Of a stretch of 64,000 bases of DNA, positions 7,777-16,190 are shown in pieces. The stretch lies in the NCBI RefSeq assembly GCF_020177375.1, contig NZ_JAIWHV010000002.1:124001-188000 (forward strand), written 5' to 3'. Made by a program: the position numbers and the translations under genes. Every line of letters starts with the position of its first letter. Position 1 is the first letter of the stretch. This DNA comes from Saliphagus infecundisoli (GTDB lineage: Archaea; Halobacteriota; Halobacteria; Halobacteriales; Natrialbaceae). The notes under the pieces are model-generated. The model worked only from the letters and a program-made list of their open reading frames with translations. It was not told the origin of the DNA and did no database searches.

Positions 7777-8646
7777 ATGGCAGAGACCGAATATGCCAAC
7801 GACGTGCTCGTATCGGCCGACTGGGTCGAGGACCATCTCGAGGAGTTCCAGGACGACGACTCCGATCTCCGGCTGGTGGAGGTCGACGTCGACACCGAGG
7901 CCTACGAGGAGGCCCACGCACCCGGCGCCATCGGCTTCAACTGGGAGACCGAACTCCAGGACCAGACGACTCGGGACGTCCTCTCGAAGGAGGACTTCGA
8001 GGACCTCCTCGGGAGTCACGGCATCAGCGAGGACGACACCGTCGTCCTCTACGGCGACAACTCCAACTGGTTCGCGGCCTACACCTACTGGCAGTTCAAG
8101 TACTACGGCCACGACGACGTGAAACTCCTCGACGGCGGCCGCGAGTACTGGCTCGAGAACGAGTATCCGACGACCGACGAGGAGCCCGAGTTCTCGGCGA
8201 CCGAGTACGACGCCTCCGGCCCCCGCGAGAGCATCCGAGCCTACCGCGACGACGTCGAGAACGCGATCGACCGCGGCCTACCCCTGGTCGACGTCCGAAG
8301 CCCCGAGGAGTTCTCCGGCGAGGTGCTGGCTCCGCCGGGACTCGACGAGACCGCCCAGCGCGGCGGCCACGTCCCCGGCGCCCAGAACATCTCCTGGGCG
8401 GCGGTCACCAACGACGACGGCACCTTCAAGAGCCGCGAGGAACTCGAGGAGCTCTACGCCGACCACGGCATCGGCGGCGAGGAGACCACCGTCGCCTACT
8501 GCCGGATCGGCGAGCGTTCCTCGGTCGCCTGGTTCGCGCTCCACGAACTGCTCGGCTACGACGACGCCATCAACTACGACGGTTCCTGGACCGAGTGGGG
8601 GAACCTCGTCGGCGCGCCCGTAGAGACCGGCGAGGCCGACGACTGA
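7777..8646 (+). CDS. thiosulfate sulfurtransferase (tandem rhodanese), canonical loop
   Basis: A 289-residue two-domain rhodanese. The N-terminal domain (residues 10-130) keeps the fold (LVEVDVDTEAYEEAHAPGA) but no cysteine; the C-terminal domain (155-283) has Cys242 in AYCRIGERSSVAW, the classical CRxGERSS thiosulfate sulfurtransferase loop. Start ATG 7777 is used; another in-frame ATG at 7750 would add nine residues. It is the paralogue of, and divergent from, the gene ending at 6688. Likely cytosolic sulfur relay or detoxification. Confidence 0.92.
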   Translation: MAETEYANDVLVSADWVEDHLEEFQDDDSDLRLVEVDVDTEAYEEAHAPGAIGFNWETELQDQTTRDVLSKEDFEDLLGSHGISEDDTVVLYGDNSNWFAAYTYWQFKYYGHDDVKLLDGGREYWLENEYPTTDEEPEFSATEYDASGPRESIRAYRDDVENAIDRGLPLVDVRSPEEFSGEVLAPPGLDETAQRGGHVPGAQNISWAAVTNDDGTFKSREELEELYADHGIGGEETTVAYCRIGERSSVAWFALHELLGYDDAINYDGSWTEWGNLVGAPVETGEADD

Positions 8647-8711
8647 ACGAAGTGAAAGCGGAGGCCTCGAGGTGGAGCGGCGACGGACGGAGCCGCGAAA
8701 CGGGCGAGGCC
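8623..8711 (+). repeat. rhodanese 3'-tail repeat, copy 2
   Basis: Second copy of the segment at 6631-6720, here on the plus strand. The stop TGA at 8644-8646 corresponds to CGA in the other copy, where translation continues three codons to a TGA that is also present here (at 8653-8655). The following non-coding ~55 bp remain recognisably similar. Confidence 0.7.
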
Positions 8712-8917
8712 GAGTAAGCGGCTCGATTTCTTTACTGCACGAACCGCGTGGCGAACGGTACTTAACCGGTGAGCGGCTCGAAGGGGTCGCCGACCGCTCG
8801 AGCCGTCTCGGTTCCGCGGGTCGGCTTCGCCTCCGCTCCACCACGAGACCTCGTTCGCATCGCTCACTCGGCCTCGCTGACGACAGACATAACTCGGGAC
8901 CGATCGTATCGGCGGGT

Positions 8918-9550
8918 ATGACCGATGGCGAGGACTTCGTCGAGCGAATAGAATCCGAGAACCAGACCGAACTCTCGCGGCTTGGTTCCTCGAAGTCGCT
9001 GTACGCCGCGACCGAGGGCGAGATCGACGTCGACCCGGTGCTCCGTGCGACCGCCGATGCCGAGTACGCCGCCTGGCAAACGTTCGAGTCGTGGGCCGAA
9101 AGCGAGGGCGACGACCGCGCCCGCGAGGTCTTCGAGGCGGCTGCCGACGAGGAGGAAGGCCACTACGAGACCGTCGTGGACGAACTCGGCGACCACGATC
9201 CCGAGGAGGGAGAGACGCCGGCACTCCACGACTACCTTCGCGGGCTCGAGGACACCCCCGAACGGCTCGGCGGGCTCGTCGGACGCACCCTCGCCAGCGA
9301 GCGCTCGAAGAGCCAGGTCGTCGGCTTCTTCGTCGGCGATGCCGACCCCCAGACCGCCGCGCTGTTCAGGGAGTTCGGCGACGATTTAGACGACCAACTC
9401 GATCGCGCGCTCGACGCTCTCGAGGCGGCCTGTACCGACGAGGAGATCGAGCGCGCCGAGGAGGCCGCGACCGGTGCGATCGGAGCCGCCTACGAGGAGT
9501 ACGTCGAAGTGTTGGAGGGGATGGGCGCGAACCCGAAGCCCGTCTGTTGA
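8918..9550 (+). CDS. ferritin-like/rubrerythrin-family protein
   Basis: A 210-residue helical protein. The middle contains a four-helix-bundle pattern with metal-ligand-like residues: DAEYAAWQTFESWA, then EEEGHYETVVDEL (E-x-x-H), and acidic helices later (REFGDDLDDQLDRALDALE). Haloarchaeal proteins of this type are usually labelled rubrerythrin family or ferritin-like, but the C-terminal rubredoxin cysteines are absent and only one ExxH is evident, so a complete di-iron site is uncertain. ATG 8918 follows a TATA-like stretch only weakly. Monocistronic. Confidence 0.7.
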   Translation: MTDGEDFVERIESENQTELSRLGSSKSLYAATEGEIDVDPVLRATADAEYAAWQTFESWAESEGDDRAREVFEAAADEEEGHYETVVDELGDHDPEEGETPALHDYLRGLEDTPERLGGLVGRTLASERSKSQVVGFFVGDADPQTAALFREFGDDLDDQLDRALDALEAACTDEEIERAEEAATGAIGAAYEEYVEVLEGMGANPKPVC

Positions 9551-9826
9551 TCAGACGCCCTCTAAGGTCTCTCGATAGCTGGTGATCGCCGCGAGGGCCT
9601 CGCCGACGTGGTCGGCGACCGAAGTGTCGCCCTGGTCGTCCGAGATCTCCGAGAGGGCGTGTTCGTGGCGCGCGAGCCGGCCGTGGTCGACGCCGCTGTC
9701 GTCCTCGGCCATCCGCTCGAACTGTTCGGCCTGCCGGTCGAGCCGGTCGGCCACCGACTCGTCGTCGGCGGCCTCTTCGGCTTCCCGGAGCGATCGTGCC
9801 GCGGTTCCGAGTGGTTCGTTCGTCAT
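9551..9826 (-). CDS. haloarchaeal small helical protein, unknown function
   Basis: A 91-residue acidic, almost entirely helical protein (SLREAEEAADDESVADRLDRQAEQ in pieces), with a histidine cluster GVDHGRLARHEHAL in the middle. It resembles small uncharacterised haloarchaeal proteins that pair helices into a hairpin. Convergent with, and directly abutting, the ferritin-like gene. No function recognised. Confidence 0.65.
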   Translation of the reverse strand: MTNEPLGTAARSLREAEEAADDESVADRLDRQAEQFERMAEDDSGVDHGRLARHEHALSEISDDQGDTSVADHVGEALAAITSYRETLEGV

Positions 9827-9870
9827 CAGGGGACCGTTCGCCCGAACGGGTCAAAACCGTTGTGCTGTGC

Positions 9871-10590
9871 TCACAGCGAGACCGTATCGAGGTCGGCTTC
9901 GAGGTCCGCGACGTGGCCGTTGAACGCCTCGACGAACGCGCCGACGTCGTCGGCGTACCGCCGAAGGTCCTCCGGCGTCGCGGGACCATACTGCGAGAGG
10001 AGATAGACCCCGCCCTCGCCGCCGATCCGGAGATAGCTCGTCCGCCCCTCCTCCCACTTCAGTTCCCAGCGGGTCCCCGAGACGGTCGTCGTGTAGGAGC
10101 CATAGGAATCGCCGTAGCGGTGGAGTTCGTCCGCCATCGCGTCGGCTACCTCCCGGATGCGGGCGACGATCCGGTCGCGTTCGGCGACGGCCTCCGCGGT
10201 CGAGGCGACCTCGGGGAACTCCGTCGGGACGTCCGCCAGGACGTCGTCGTAGGAGGCGACGAACGCGTTGAACGCCACGACGAAGGCGTCGTAGTCGGCC
10301 AGCGCCGTCGCGAGCGCCTCCGGTTCGGGAGGCTCTCTCGTCGAGACGACGTACGTCTCCCCGCCCGTACGGGGCTCGTATCGGAGGTACTGGACGTCGC
10401 CGCCCTCGTACTTCAGCGTCCAGCTTCCGCCGTCGGTGTCGAACGTCTCCCGTCCGTAGTCCCCGCCCTCCAGGAGCGCCAGCTCGCGAGCGGCCCGCCC
10501 CGCATGCGAGCGAACGTCCTCGAGGACCTCGTCTCTGGCAGCGGCCGCGTCGTCGGCCGACTCGATCTCCCGCTCGAGTCCGTCGGTCAT
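9871..10590 (-). CDS. haloarchaeal protein with internal duplication
   Basis: A 239-residue acidic protein. Two halves are visibly homologous: GGSWTLKYEGGDVQYLRY...ADYDAFVVAFNAFVA (residues ~54-111) and GTRWELKWEEGRTSYLRI...DDVGAFVEAFNGHVA (~168-226). Each half has a beta region with W-x-LK-x-E-x-G-x3-YLR followed by a helix F-V-x-AFN-x-H/F-V-A. The N-terminus is helical. No signal peptide or catalytic motif. Located 44 bp upstream of the small helical protein gene on the same strand. Function unknown. Confidence 0.7.
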   Translation of the reverse strand: MTDGLEREIESADDAAAARDEVLEDVRSHAGRAARELALLEGGDYGRETFDTDGGSWTLKYEGGDVQYLRYEPRTGGETYVVSTREPPEPEALATALADYDAFVVAFNAFVASYDDVLADVPTEFPEVASTAEAVAERDRIVARIREVADAMADELHRYGDSYGSYTTTVSGTRWELKWEEGRTSYLRIGGEGGVYLLSQYGPATPEDLRRYADDVGAFVEAFNGHVADLEADLDTVSL

Positions 10591-10774
10591 ACCGTCGGGA
10601 GGCGCCGAGCGGGGTTAGGTGGCCCGCTTTAGAGCACCGGCTCCTCCGCGAACGCCGCAGGTGTGACTGTCTCGCGATCTCCGCCCGCCCCCCACTGCTG
10701 CTTCGAAGTGGAAAGTGAAGGGAGCCATCCAAGCAGTAGCGCTAAACGAGTTCGTGACGAGTGTCCTCTCGACC

Positions 10775-10927
10775 GTGAGTCAGAACGAGTACGAGCAACG
10801 GACGTTTTTCTCATGCGAGATCTGCAATATCGTGTACGCAGGGTTCGAGAAGCCGCCCATCTGTCACAACTGCGGGAACGATACGTTCATCAAGGTCGTT
10901 CCGACCGGTGATGCTGCTGATCGGTAG
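10775..10927 (+). CDS. small zinc-ribbon protein
   Basis: A 50-residue protein if translated from GTG 10775 (MSQNEYEQRTFFSCEICN), or 70 residues from ATG 10715. CEIC and CHNC, 14 residues apart, form a zinc ribbon closely resembling rubredoxin-like or ribosomal zinc ribbons (YAGFEKPPICHNCGNDTF). Codon and base use are noticeably less GC-rich than neighbours (TTTTTCTCATGCGAGATCT), hinting at transfer. Shorter start preferred because the residues before it are not family-like. Confidence 0.55.
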   Translation: MSQNEYEQRTFFSCEICNIVYAGFEKPPICHNCGNDTFIKVVPTGDAADR

Positions 10928-10969
10928 GGCCACCGCTCGACGACGGTCGTCGATCCCGAACCAGGAGCA

Positions 10970-11167
10970 TCAGCGAAATCGGCGGTACGCCCGGAGAAGA
11001 AGGGAAGCAGCCGTACCAGCCCCGGGAACGCGGGAGGACAGGGCCGCAGCACCGAGGAGAAATAGCCCGCCGAGACGGCGCCCCTTTAGGATCTCCATCG
11101 CCGCATCGATGACCGTCGTTACTGTACTCGCGTTCTTGAGCAGACCAGCTCGATCACTTGTTGGCAT
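10970..11167 (-). CDS. small hypothetical protein with hydrophobic segment
   Basis: A 65-residue protein from ATG 11167 (MPTSDRAGLLKNASTVTTVIDAA). A basic-flanked hydrophobic helix (RLGGLFLLGAAALSSRVPGAG) could be membrane associated, and the C-terminus is strongly basic (LLLRAYRRFR). An alternative upstream ATG at 11224 adds 19 residues. Nothing links it to a pathway. Confidence 0.5.
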   Translation of the reverse strand: MPTSDRAGLLKNASTVTTVIDAAMEILKGRRLGGLFLLGAAALSSRVPGAGTAASLLLRAYRRFR

Positions 11168-11462
11168 CGGTATGAGAAGGACAACGCCTCCAGGCACTAA
11201 ACCGCGCCGGGTTGCGTGTATCATGAGAGACGATGAGTTCCGTCCTGGTTTCGACTGTAGACAGGCCCCCGGACCGCTCCCGAAAGGACCCTGATCGGCC
11301 CTGCTGCTTCGGATTCCCAGGTAGGGTCCCGATCTCTGAGGGGACCGAAACTATCGGAGCACGCCAGAAGGTGACCGGTCGGCATCGAACCGGACGTATC
11401 GCGCGTCGTACGAATCCGAGCCAACCACGCTCATACCCGTGGCTCAGAGGATCATGTACAAG

Positions 11463-11533
11463 CCTAGGCCGGGATTTGAACCCGGGCTCTCGTCCTTACC
11501 AAGGACGCGCTTTACCGCTAAGCTACCCAGGCG
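11463..11533 (-). tRNA. tRNA-Thr (GGT)
   Basis: Read on the minus strand: acceptor GCCTGGG pairs with CCTAGGC (one G-T), a D-arm AGCTTAGCGGTAAAGCG, an anticodon stem CGTCC/GGACG around loop TTGGTAA giving anticodon GGT, and a T-arm CCGGGTTCAAATCCCGG. No intron and no encoded CCA. 71 nt. Confidence 0.95.
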
Positions 11534-11582
11534 CGCATCCGTTCGTTGCCGTGAGTCGTCTTTATGGGTTTCGGTTCCCCGG

Positions 11583-12296
11583 TCAGGGGTCGGTCGCCGA
11601 CGTCGCCCGGTCGGCCCGGCCGCCATCGCCGGGACCCGCCTCGGAGTCGGCGGCGTCCGCGGGCTCTCGGTCGTCCTCCCGGCGGTCGGCCCCCGGGCTC
11701 GCGCCGGCACCACCCTCGGGAACGCCCGTACAGCGATCCGGCGGGGGGAACTCGGTGCCGCGGGCGACGTCGCCGGCGTCGGCGAGGATCGCCCGGGTCG
11801 GCGTCGCGCCGACCGCGGCGGCGCCGGCGAGGACCGCGAGTTCGGCGACGTCGCGCTCGAGGCCCGCGTCCAGGGCGTCGGCGTCGGCCCCGGGCTCCTC
11901 CCGGCGGCTCTGGTCGCGGCCGAACGCCTGGACGGTCCGGACGGCCTTGCCGGCGGCGTCGGTCCGGGCGAGGACGTAGAACCCGCGGGCGACGAGGATG
12001 TCGGCGGCGAGGATCTCGAGGTCGCTTCGCTCCCGGTGGTCGTCCCAGGGCTCCTCGTGGGCCAGCCGGCGGGTGAGCGCGAGCCCCTCGTAGATGAGCT
12101 GGACGCCGGCGGCCCGGCGGGCGACCGCGTCGCGGTCTGCGTCGGGATCGGCGGCGACGGCGCTCTCGACGGTGAGGACGGCGGGGGTCATCGACGCGTC
12201 GTCGATCGTCTCGGCGATGACCGCCTGCAGTTGGGAGGGCTCGACGTCCGCGACGGCGTCGCGAGCGGCCCGTCGACAGCGTGCGACCCGGTCCAT
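11583..12296 (-). CDS. haloarchaeal all-helical protein, unknown function
   Basis: A 237-residue protein starting at ATG 12296 (MDRVARCRRAARDAVADVEP). It is mostly alpha-helical with the segments AGVQLIYEGLALTRRLAHEEPWDD and SDLEILAADILVARGFYVLARTDAAGKAVRTVQAFGRDQ (in parts), reminiscent of the helical core of polyprenyl synthetases but without the DDxxD motifs. The last ~60 residues are low complexity. Haloarchaeal proteins of this kind sit next to NAD synthase; here nadE is 103 bp upstream on the same strand. A longer in-frame start at 12386 is not supported. Confidence 0.65.
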   Translation of the reverse strand: MDRVARCRRAARDAVADVEPSQLQAVIAETIDDASMTPAVLTVESAVAADPDADRDAVARRAAGVQLIYEGLALTRRLAHEEPWDDHRERSDLEILAADILVARGFYVLARTDAAGKAVRTVQAFGRDQSRREEPGADADALDAGLERDVAELAVLAGAAAVGATPTRAILADAGDVARGTEFPPPDRCTGVPEGGAGASPGADRREDDREPADAADSEAGPGDGGRADRATSATDP

Positions 12297-12398
12297 CAGC
12301 GGGAGGTAACGGCGGGGGAGCCAAAGGCCTTTGGAACGGGCGGTCGGCGCCGTGCCTCGGGGAGAGAACGCCGTCGACGCCCTCAAGGAGCCGGGCGA

Positions 12399-13193
12399 TC
12401 AGGGAAGCGGATCGGGCGCCGGCGGCGCGGCCCGTTTGTGGGCGCTTCGCTCGTATAGCCCGCGGACGGTATCGATCGCCTCGCGGTCGACGCCGAGCTC
12501 CCGGCGGGTCGCCGCGGCCGACAGCGGGCCGTCGATGTGGAGCGCGAGGATCGAATCCAGGGTGTCGTAGTCGAGGCCGAGTTCGGCCTCGTCGGTCTGT
12601 CCCTCCCAGAGCCCGGCGGTGGGGGTCTTTTCGGCGAGGTCGTCGGGAACGCCGACGTGGCGGGCGAGCTGGCGGACCTGCCGTTTGTAGAGGTTGCCGA
12701 TCGGGTGGCAGTCGACGGCGCCGTCGCCGTACTTCGTGAAGTAGCCGACGGCGGCCTCGCTCCGGTTGCCGGTGCCCAGCACGAGCCGGTCGTCGTGGTT
12801 CGCGACGAGGTAGTTCAGCACGGCCCGGACGCGCGCCCGGGCGTTGCCGACCGCCACCTGATCGCCCTCGGCCTCGGGGTAGGCCGAAAGCAGCGAGCCG
12901 ACGATCGGCTCGATTTCGATGACGTCGTAGGAGAGTTCCAGGTCCATCGCGACCCGTTCGGCGTCGCTCATGTTGTCGTCGTCGCTGACGGTGCCGGGCA
13001 TCACGAGCCCGTGGAGGGCGTCGGCGCCCAGCGCCTCGGCGGCGAGGTAGGCGGTCAGCGTCGAGTCGATCCCCCCCGAGAGCCCGAGGACGGCGCCGTC
13101 GGCGCCCGCGGCGTCGGCCGTCTCGCGGATGAATCCCGTAACGTGTTCGCGGCGGGTCTCGAGTTCGGCCTCCGAGAAGCGAAGGTCCAGCAT
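12399..13193 (-). CDS. nadE: NH3-dependent NAD+ synthetase
   Basis: A 264-residue amide-forming enzyme of the N-type ATP pyrophosphatase family; converts nicotinic acid adenine dinucleotide to NAD+ with ATP and ammonia. The PP-loop LGLSGGIDSTLTAYLA is at residues ~36-51, VLGTGNRSEAAVGYFTKYGDGAVDCHPIGNLYK (shown here only by its key parts GTGNRSE, KYGD, CHPIGNLYK) holds substrate-binding residues, and TPTAGLWEGQTDE is the conserved late loop. No glutaminase domain, so free ammonia or a partner is used. Confidence 0.95.
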   Translation of the reverse strand: MLDLRFSEAELETRREHVTGFIRETADAAGADGAVLGLSGGIDSTLTAYLAAEALGADALHGLVMPGTVSDDDNMSDAERVAMDLELSYDVIEIEPIVGSLLSAYPEAEGDQVAVGNARARVRAVLNYLVANHDDRLVLGTGNRSEAAVGYFTKYGDGAVDCHPIGNLYKRQVRQLARHVGVPDDLAEKTPTAGLWEGQTDEAELGLDYDTLDSILALHIDGPLSAAATRRELGVDREAIDTVRGLYERSAHKRAAPPAPDPLP

Positions 13194-13344
13194 CGGGCGG
13201 CCGTAGGTGACCGGCGGCCAAATAGCCTCTCCCTCGGGAGAAAAAATGGACGTCCGTCCGCTTCGCCGGCGACCGCCGGCCCCACGGACTCCCGGTGTGA
13301 GGAAGCGCTACGTTCAAGTGTCACGGCCCGGAAGTCGGGAACGC

Positions 13345-13415
13345 GCACCGGTGGTCTAGTGGTAGGACATGAGCTTCCCAAGCTCATAGCCCGGGTTCAA
13401 CTCCCGGCCGGTGCA
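13345..13415 (+). tRNA. tRNA-Gly (CCC)
   Basis: Acceptor GCACCGG pairs with CCGGTGC, followed by discriminator A. D-arm GTCTAGTGGTAGGAC, anticodon stem ATGAG/CTCAT with loop CTTCCCAAG giving anticodon CCC, T-arm CCGGGTTCAACTCCCGG. No intron, no encoded CCA. Confidence 0.95.
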
Positions 13416-13562
13416 TCCGAGACGTCTTCTGTGGGCGAGTCGACCGACGGCCGACCCGGCCGAACCAGAGGCCGGCGGCGGACGACGATGATCGAACGCG
13501 CCGGCGTCGGAACCCCTTAACGAAAAGGTACTTATCCTCCAGTTACGTTTCCCCCGACAAGA

Positions 13563-14483
13563 ATGGTTGCAATAGAAACAGATTCGCTCGAGCGGCGGTT
13601 CGGGAGCGTCCGGGCCGTCGAGGAGTTGGACCTCGAGGTCGACGAGGGGGAGGTGTTCGGCTTCCTGGGACCCAACGGCGCCGGCAAGTCGACGACGATC
13701 AACATGTTGCTGGGGTTCGTCCCGCCGACCGCGGGGTCGGCGACGGTGCTGGGTCACGACGCGGCCACCGAATCGCTCGCGGTCCGCCAGCGGACGGGGG
13801 TGCTCCCGGAGGACTTCGGCGTCTACGAGCGGCTCACCGCGCGCAAGCACGTCCGCTTTGCGATCGACTGCAAGGGAGCCGGCGACGACCCCGACGCCCT
13901 CCTCTCTCGCGTCGGGCTGGCGGACGCGGCCGACCGCAAAGCGGGGGGGTTCTCGACGGGGATGCGCCAGCGCCTCGCCTTCGCGATGGCGCTTGCCGGC
14001 GAACCCGAGCTCCTGATCCTCGACGAGCCCTCGTCGGGACTCGACCCCAACGGCGCCCGCGAGATGCGCGAGATCGTCCGCGAGGAGGTCGACCGGGGTG
14101 CGACCGTCTTCTTCTCGAGTCACATCATGGAACAGGTCGAGGCGATCTGTGACCGCGTCGGCGTGATGCGCGAGGGTCGGCTCGTCGCGTGTGACTCGAT
14201 CGCGAGTTTGAAACGCGACCTCGACGTCGATTCGCGACTGGTCGTCGAGGTCGACCGGGTTCCCGAGGGCATCCGCGAGGAGCTTCTGGCGCTCGAAGGC
14301 GTCTCGGCGGTCCGGATCGACGACGGCGAGATCGAGGTCGCGCTCTCGCGGGCGGGCCGCAAGACTGCGGCCCTCGACGCCGTCGAGCGCTCGGGCGCGG
14401 CCGTCGAGGACGTCAGTACCGAGGAGCCATCGCTTGAGGACCTCTTCGAGGCGCTGACGACCGAATCCGAGGTGGCCCCATGA
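13563..14483 (+). CDS. ABC transporter ATP-binding protein
   Basis: A 306-residue ABC ATPase. Walker A GPNGAGKST at residues 36-44, Q-loop region around residue 80, signature STGMRQR at 131-137, Walker B and D-loop LLILDEPSSGLD at 150-161, H-loop FFSSHIMEQ. The last ~80 residues form the C-terminal extension of the drug/Na+ exporter (CcmA/NatA-like) subfamily. Its stop overlaps the permease start (ATGA), so the two subunits are coupled. TATA-like sequence lies near 13520-13530. Substrate unknown; a paralogous system is at 39800-41558. Confidence 0.93.
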   Translation: MVAIETDSLERRFGSVRAVEELDLEVDEGEVFGFLGPNGAGKSTTINMLLGFVPPTAGSATVLGHDAATESLAVRQRTGVLPEDFGVYERLTARKHVRFAIDCKGAGDDPDALLSRVGLADAADRKAGGFSTGMRQRLAFAMALAGEPELLILDEPSSGLDPNGAREMREIVREEVDRGATVFFSSHIMEQVEAICDRVGVMREGRLVACDSIASLKRDLDVDSRLVVEVDRVPEGIREELLALEGVSAVRIDDGEIEVALSRAGRKTAALDAVERSGAAVEDVSTEEPSLEDLFEALTTESEVAP

Positions 14484-15331
14484 GCTGGGCCCACATCGCG
14501 CGCAAGGACTTCGCCGACGCCGGCCGGTCGCTGACGCTGTGGGTCGTGACGGGCCTGTTGATCCTGCTCGTCGCGGGGATGACCGCGATCCCCTCCCTGC
14601 TCGAGACCGAGGAGCCGTTCGGGCAGGCGCTGTATTTCCTGTTTTCGGCGGTCGCGCTGGTGATCCCGATCGTCGGCCTCCTGTTGGGGTACAACGCCGT
14701 CGTCGGCGAACGCGAGTCCGGGAGCATCCGCTTCCTGCTCGGACTTCCCAACACCCGCCGGGACGTCGTTTGGGGGAAGCTCCTGGGCCGGACGGCGGTC
14801 GTCGTCGTCGCATCGGTCGTCGCCTTCGCGGTCGGCGCCGGCGTCATCGCCTGGCTCTACGACGGGTTCGTCGTGAGCGACTACCTCGCACTCCTCGCCT
14901 TTACCGTGGTGATGGGCCTCGTCTACCTCTCGATCGCGATCGGGGTCTCGGCTAGCGTCTCCTCTCGGGGGAAGGCGATCGCGGGCGTCCTCGGCCTCTT
15001 CGTCCTCTTCGACGTCGTCTGGCAGTCGGTGCCGATGGGTATCTACTACCTCCTCGAGGGAAGCTGGCCGACCCTCTACGGCGAGGGGTCGCTGCCGGCG
15101 TGGTTCGTCCTCGTCGAACGGCTCTCCCCGGGGCAGGCGCTGTCGGCCGTCGCCATCGAGATCGTCGACGTCATCGACGTCGCCGAGATCGACCTCACGG
15201 CAGCGGGACGGGTCGCCGGCGAGGTGCCTTTCTACCTCGAGACCTGGTTCGCGGGCGTCATCGTCATCGCCTGGATCGCCGTTCCGATCGCGATCGGCTA
15301 CGCGCGGTTCTCGCGGGCGGTGCTGAACTGA
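14480..15331 (+). CDS. ABC transporter permease (ABC-2 type)
   Basis: A 283-residue membrane protein with about six helices, for example WVVTGLLILLVAGMTAI, ALYFLFSAVALVIPIVGLLLG, VVVVASVVAFAVGAGVIAW, LLAFTVVMGLVYLSIAIGV and VIVIAWIAVPIAIGYAR. The cytoplasmic motif VVGERESGSIRFLLGLPNTRRDVVWGK, here by its key ERESGSIRFLL, is typical of ABC-2 permeases. Overlaps the ATPase gene by 4 bp. Forms an exporter with it. Confidence 0.9.
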   Translation: MSWAHIARKDFADAGRSLTLWVVTGLLILLVAGMTAIPSLLETEEPFGQALYFLFSAVALVIPIVGLLLGYNAVVGERESGSIRFLLGLPNTRRDVVWGKLLGRTAVVVVASVVAFAVGAGVIAWLYDGFVVSDYLALLAFTVVMGLVYLSIAIGVSASVSSRGKAIAGVLGLFVLFDVVWQSVPMGIYYLLEGSWPTLYGEGSLPAWFVLVERLSPGQALSAVAIEIVDVIDVAEIDLTAAGRVAGEVPFYLETWFAGVIVIAWIAVPIAIGYARFSRAVLN

Positions 15332-15370
15332 GACCGCAAGATCCTCCCGCTCTCGCGGCGAAGCCGACCC

Positions 15371-16147
15371 ATGCCGACGGCGAAAAACGGCGACGTGGCC
15401 ATCCACTACGAGCGCGAGGGCAGCGGCGAGTCGGTCGTCTTCGTCCCCGAAGCCGGACTCGGGGGGTGGCTCTGGGGGTGGCAACACGCCGCGCTTTCGG
15501 GTCCCTACGGGACCGTCGTCTGGGATCTCAGGGGGACCGGACGCTCGGACGCCCCCCCGGGACCGTACTCGCTTTCGACGCTCGTCGGCGACCTGCTGGC
15601 GGTCCTCGAGGAGTGTGAGATCCGAAAAGCCCACCTCGTCGGCTGTGGCCTCGGGGGCGCGGTCGCCCTCGAGACGGCCCGCCGCTCGACGCGCGCCGAG
15701 ACCCTGACGCTGTTCGGGACCGCCCCCGCCGGCGAGGGGTTCGCCCTCGACCCCCTCTTCGCCCCGCCCGGCGACCGAGAAGCGATCCGGGACTCGCTCG
15801 AGGTCGCCCTCTCCGCGGAGTTCCGCCGCGACCAGCCCGACGCGATCGAGGGGATCGCCGACTGGCGGGCGGAGGGCGACGCCGATCGCCAGGGCTGGGC
15901 GGCCCAGATCGCCGCCCTCTCCGGGTTCGATGCCACCGACCGGCTCGTCGAAATCACTCAGCCGGCGCTCGTGGGAGCGGGGACCGCGGATCGGCTCGTT
16001 TCCCCCGAGGGGAGCCGCGATCTCGCCGACGGCCTCCCGCGCGGGGAGTACGTCGCCTGGGAGGGCGCGGGCCACTTCCCCTTCGTCGAGCGCTCCCGGG
16101 AGGTCAACGACCGCCTCGCGGGTTTTCTCGCCGAGCACGGCACGTAA
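15371..16147 (+). CDS. alpha/beta hydrolase-fold protein lacking the nucleophile serine
   Basis: A 258-residue alpha/beta hydrolase-fold protein with the early LRGTGRSDAPPGPYS segment and the nucleophile elbow HLVGCGLGGAVALE. The elbow consensus is G-x-S-x-G-G; here it reads G91-C92-G93-L94-G95-G96, so the nucleophile position is Gly93 and a Cys sits one residue before. The acid (Asp207 in GTADRLVSP) and His235 (GAGHFPF) are present. Either catalysis uses an unusual residue or the protein is non-hydrolytic. Next gene, 43 bp downstream on the same strand, is an equally degenerate AMP-binding protein. Substrate unknown. Confidence 0.85.
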   Translation: MPTAKNGDVAIHYEREGSGESVVFVPEAGLGGWLWGWQHAALSGPYGTVVWDLRGTGRSDAPPGPYSLSTLVGDLLAVLEECEIRKAHLVGCGLGGAVALETARRSTRAETLTLFGTAPAGEGFALDPLFAPPGDREAIRDSLEVALSAEFRRDQPDAIEGIADWRAEGDADRQGWAAQIAALSGFDATDRLVEITQPALVGAGTADRLVSPEGSRDLADGLPRGEYVAWEGAGHFPFVERSREVNDRLAGFLAEHGT

Positions 16148-16190
16148 TCGCAACCCCTCCCTCTACGTCGCTGGCCCCCGTGGCTCGCCC

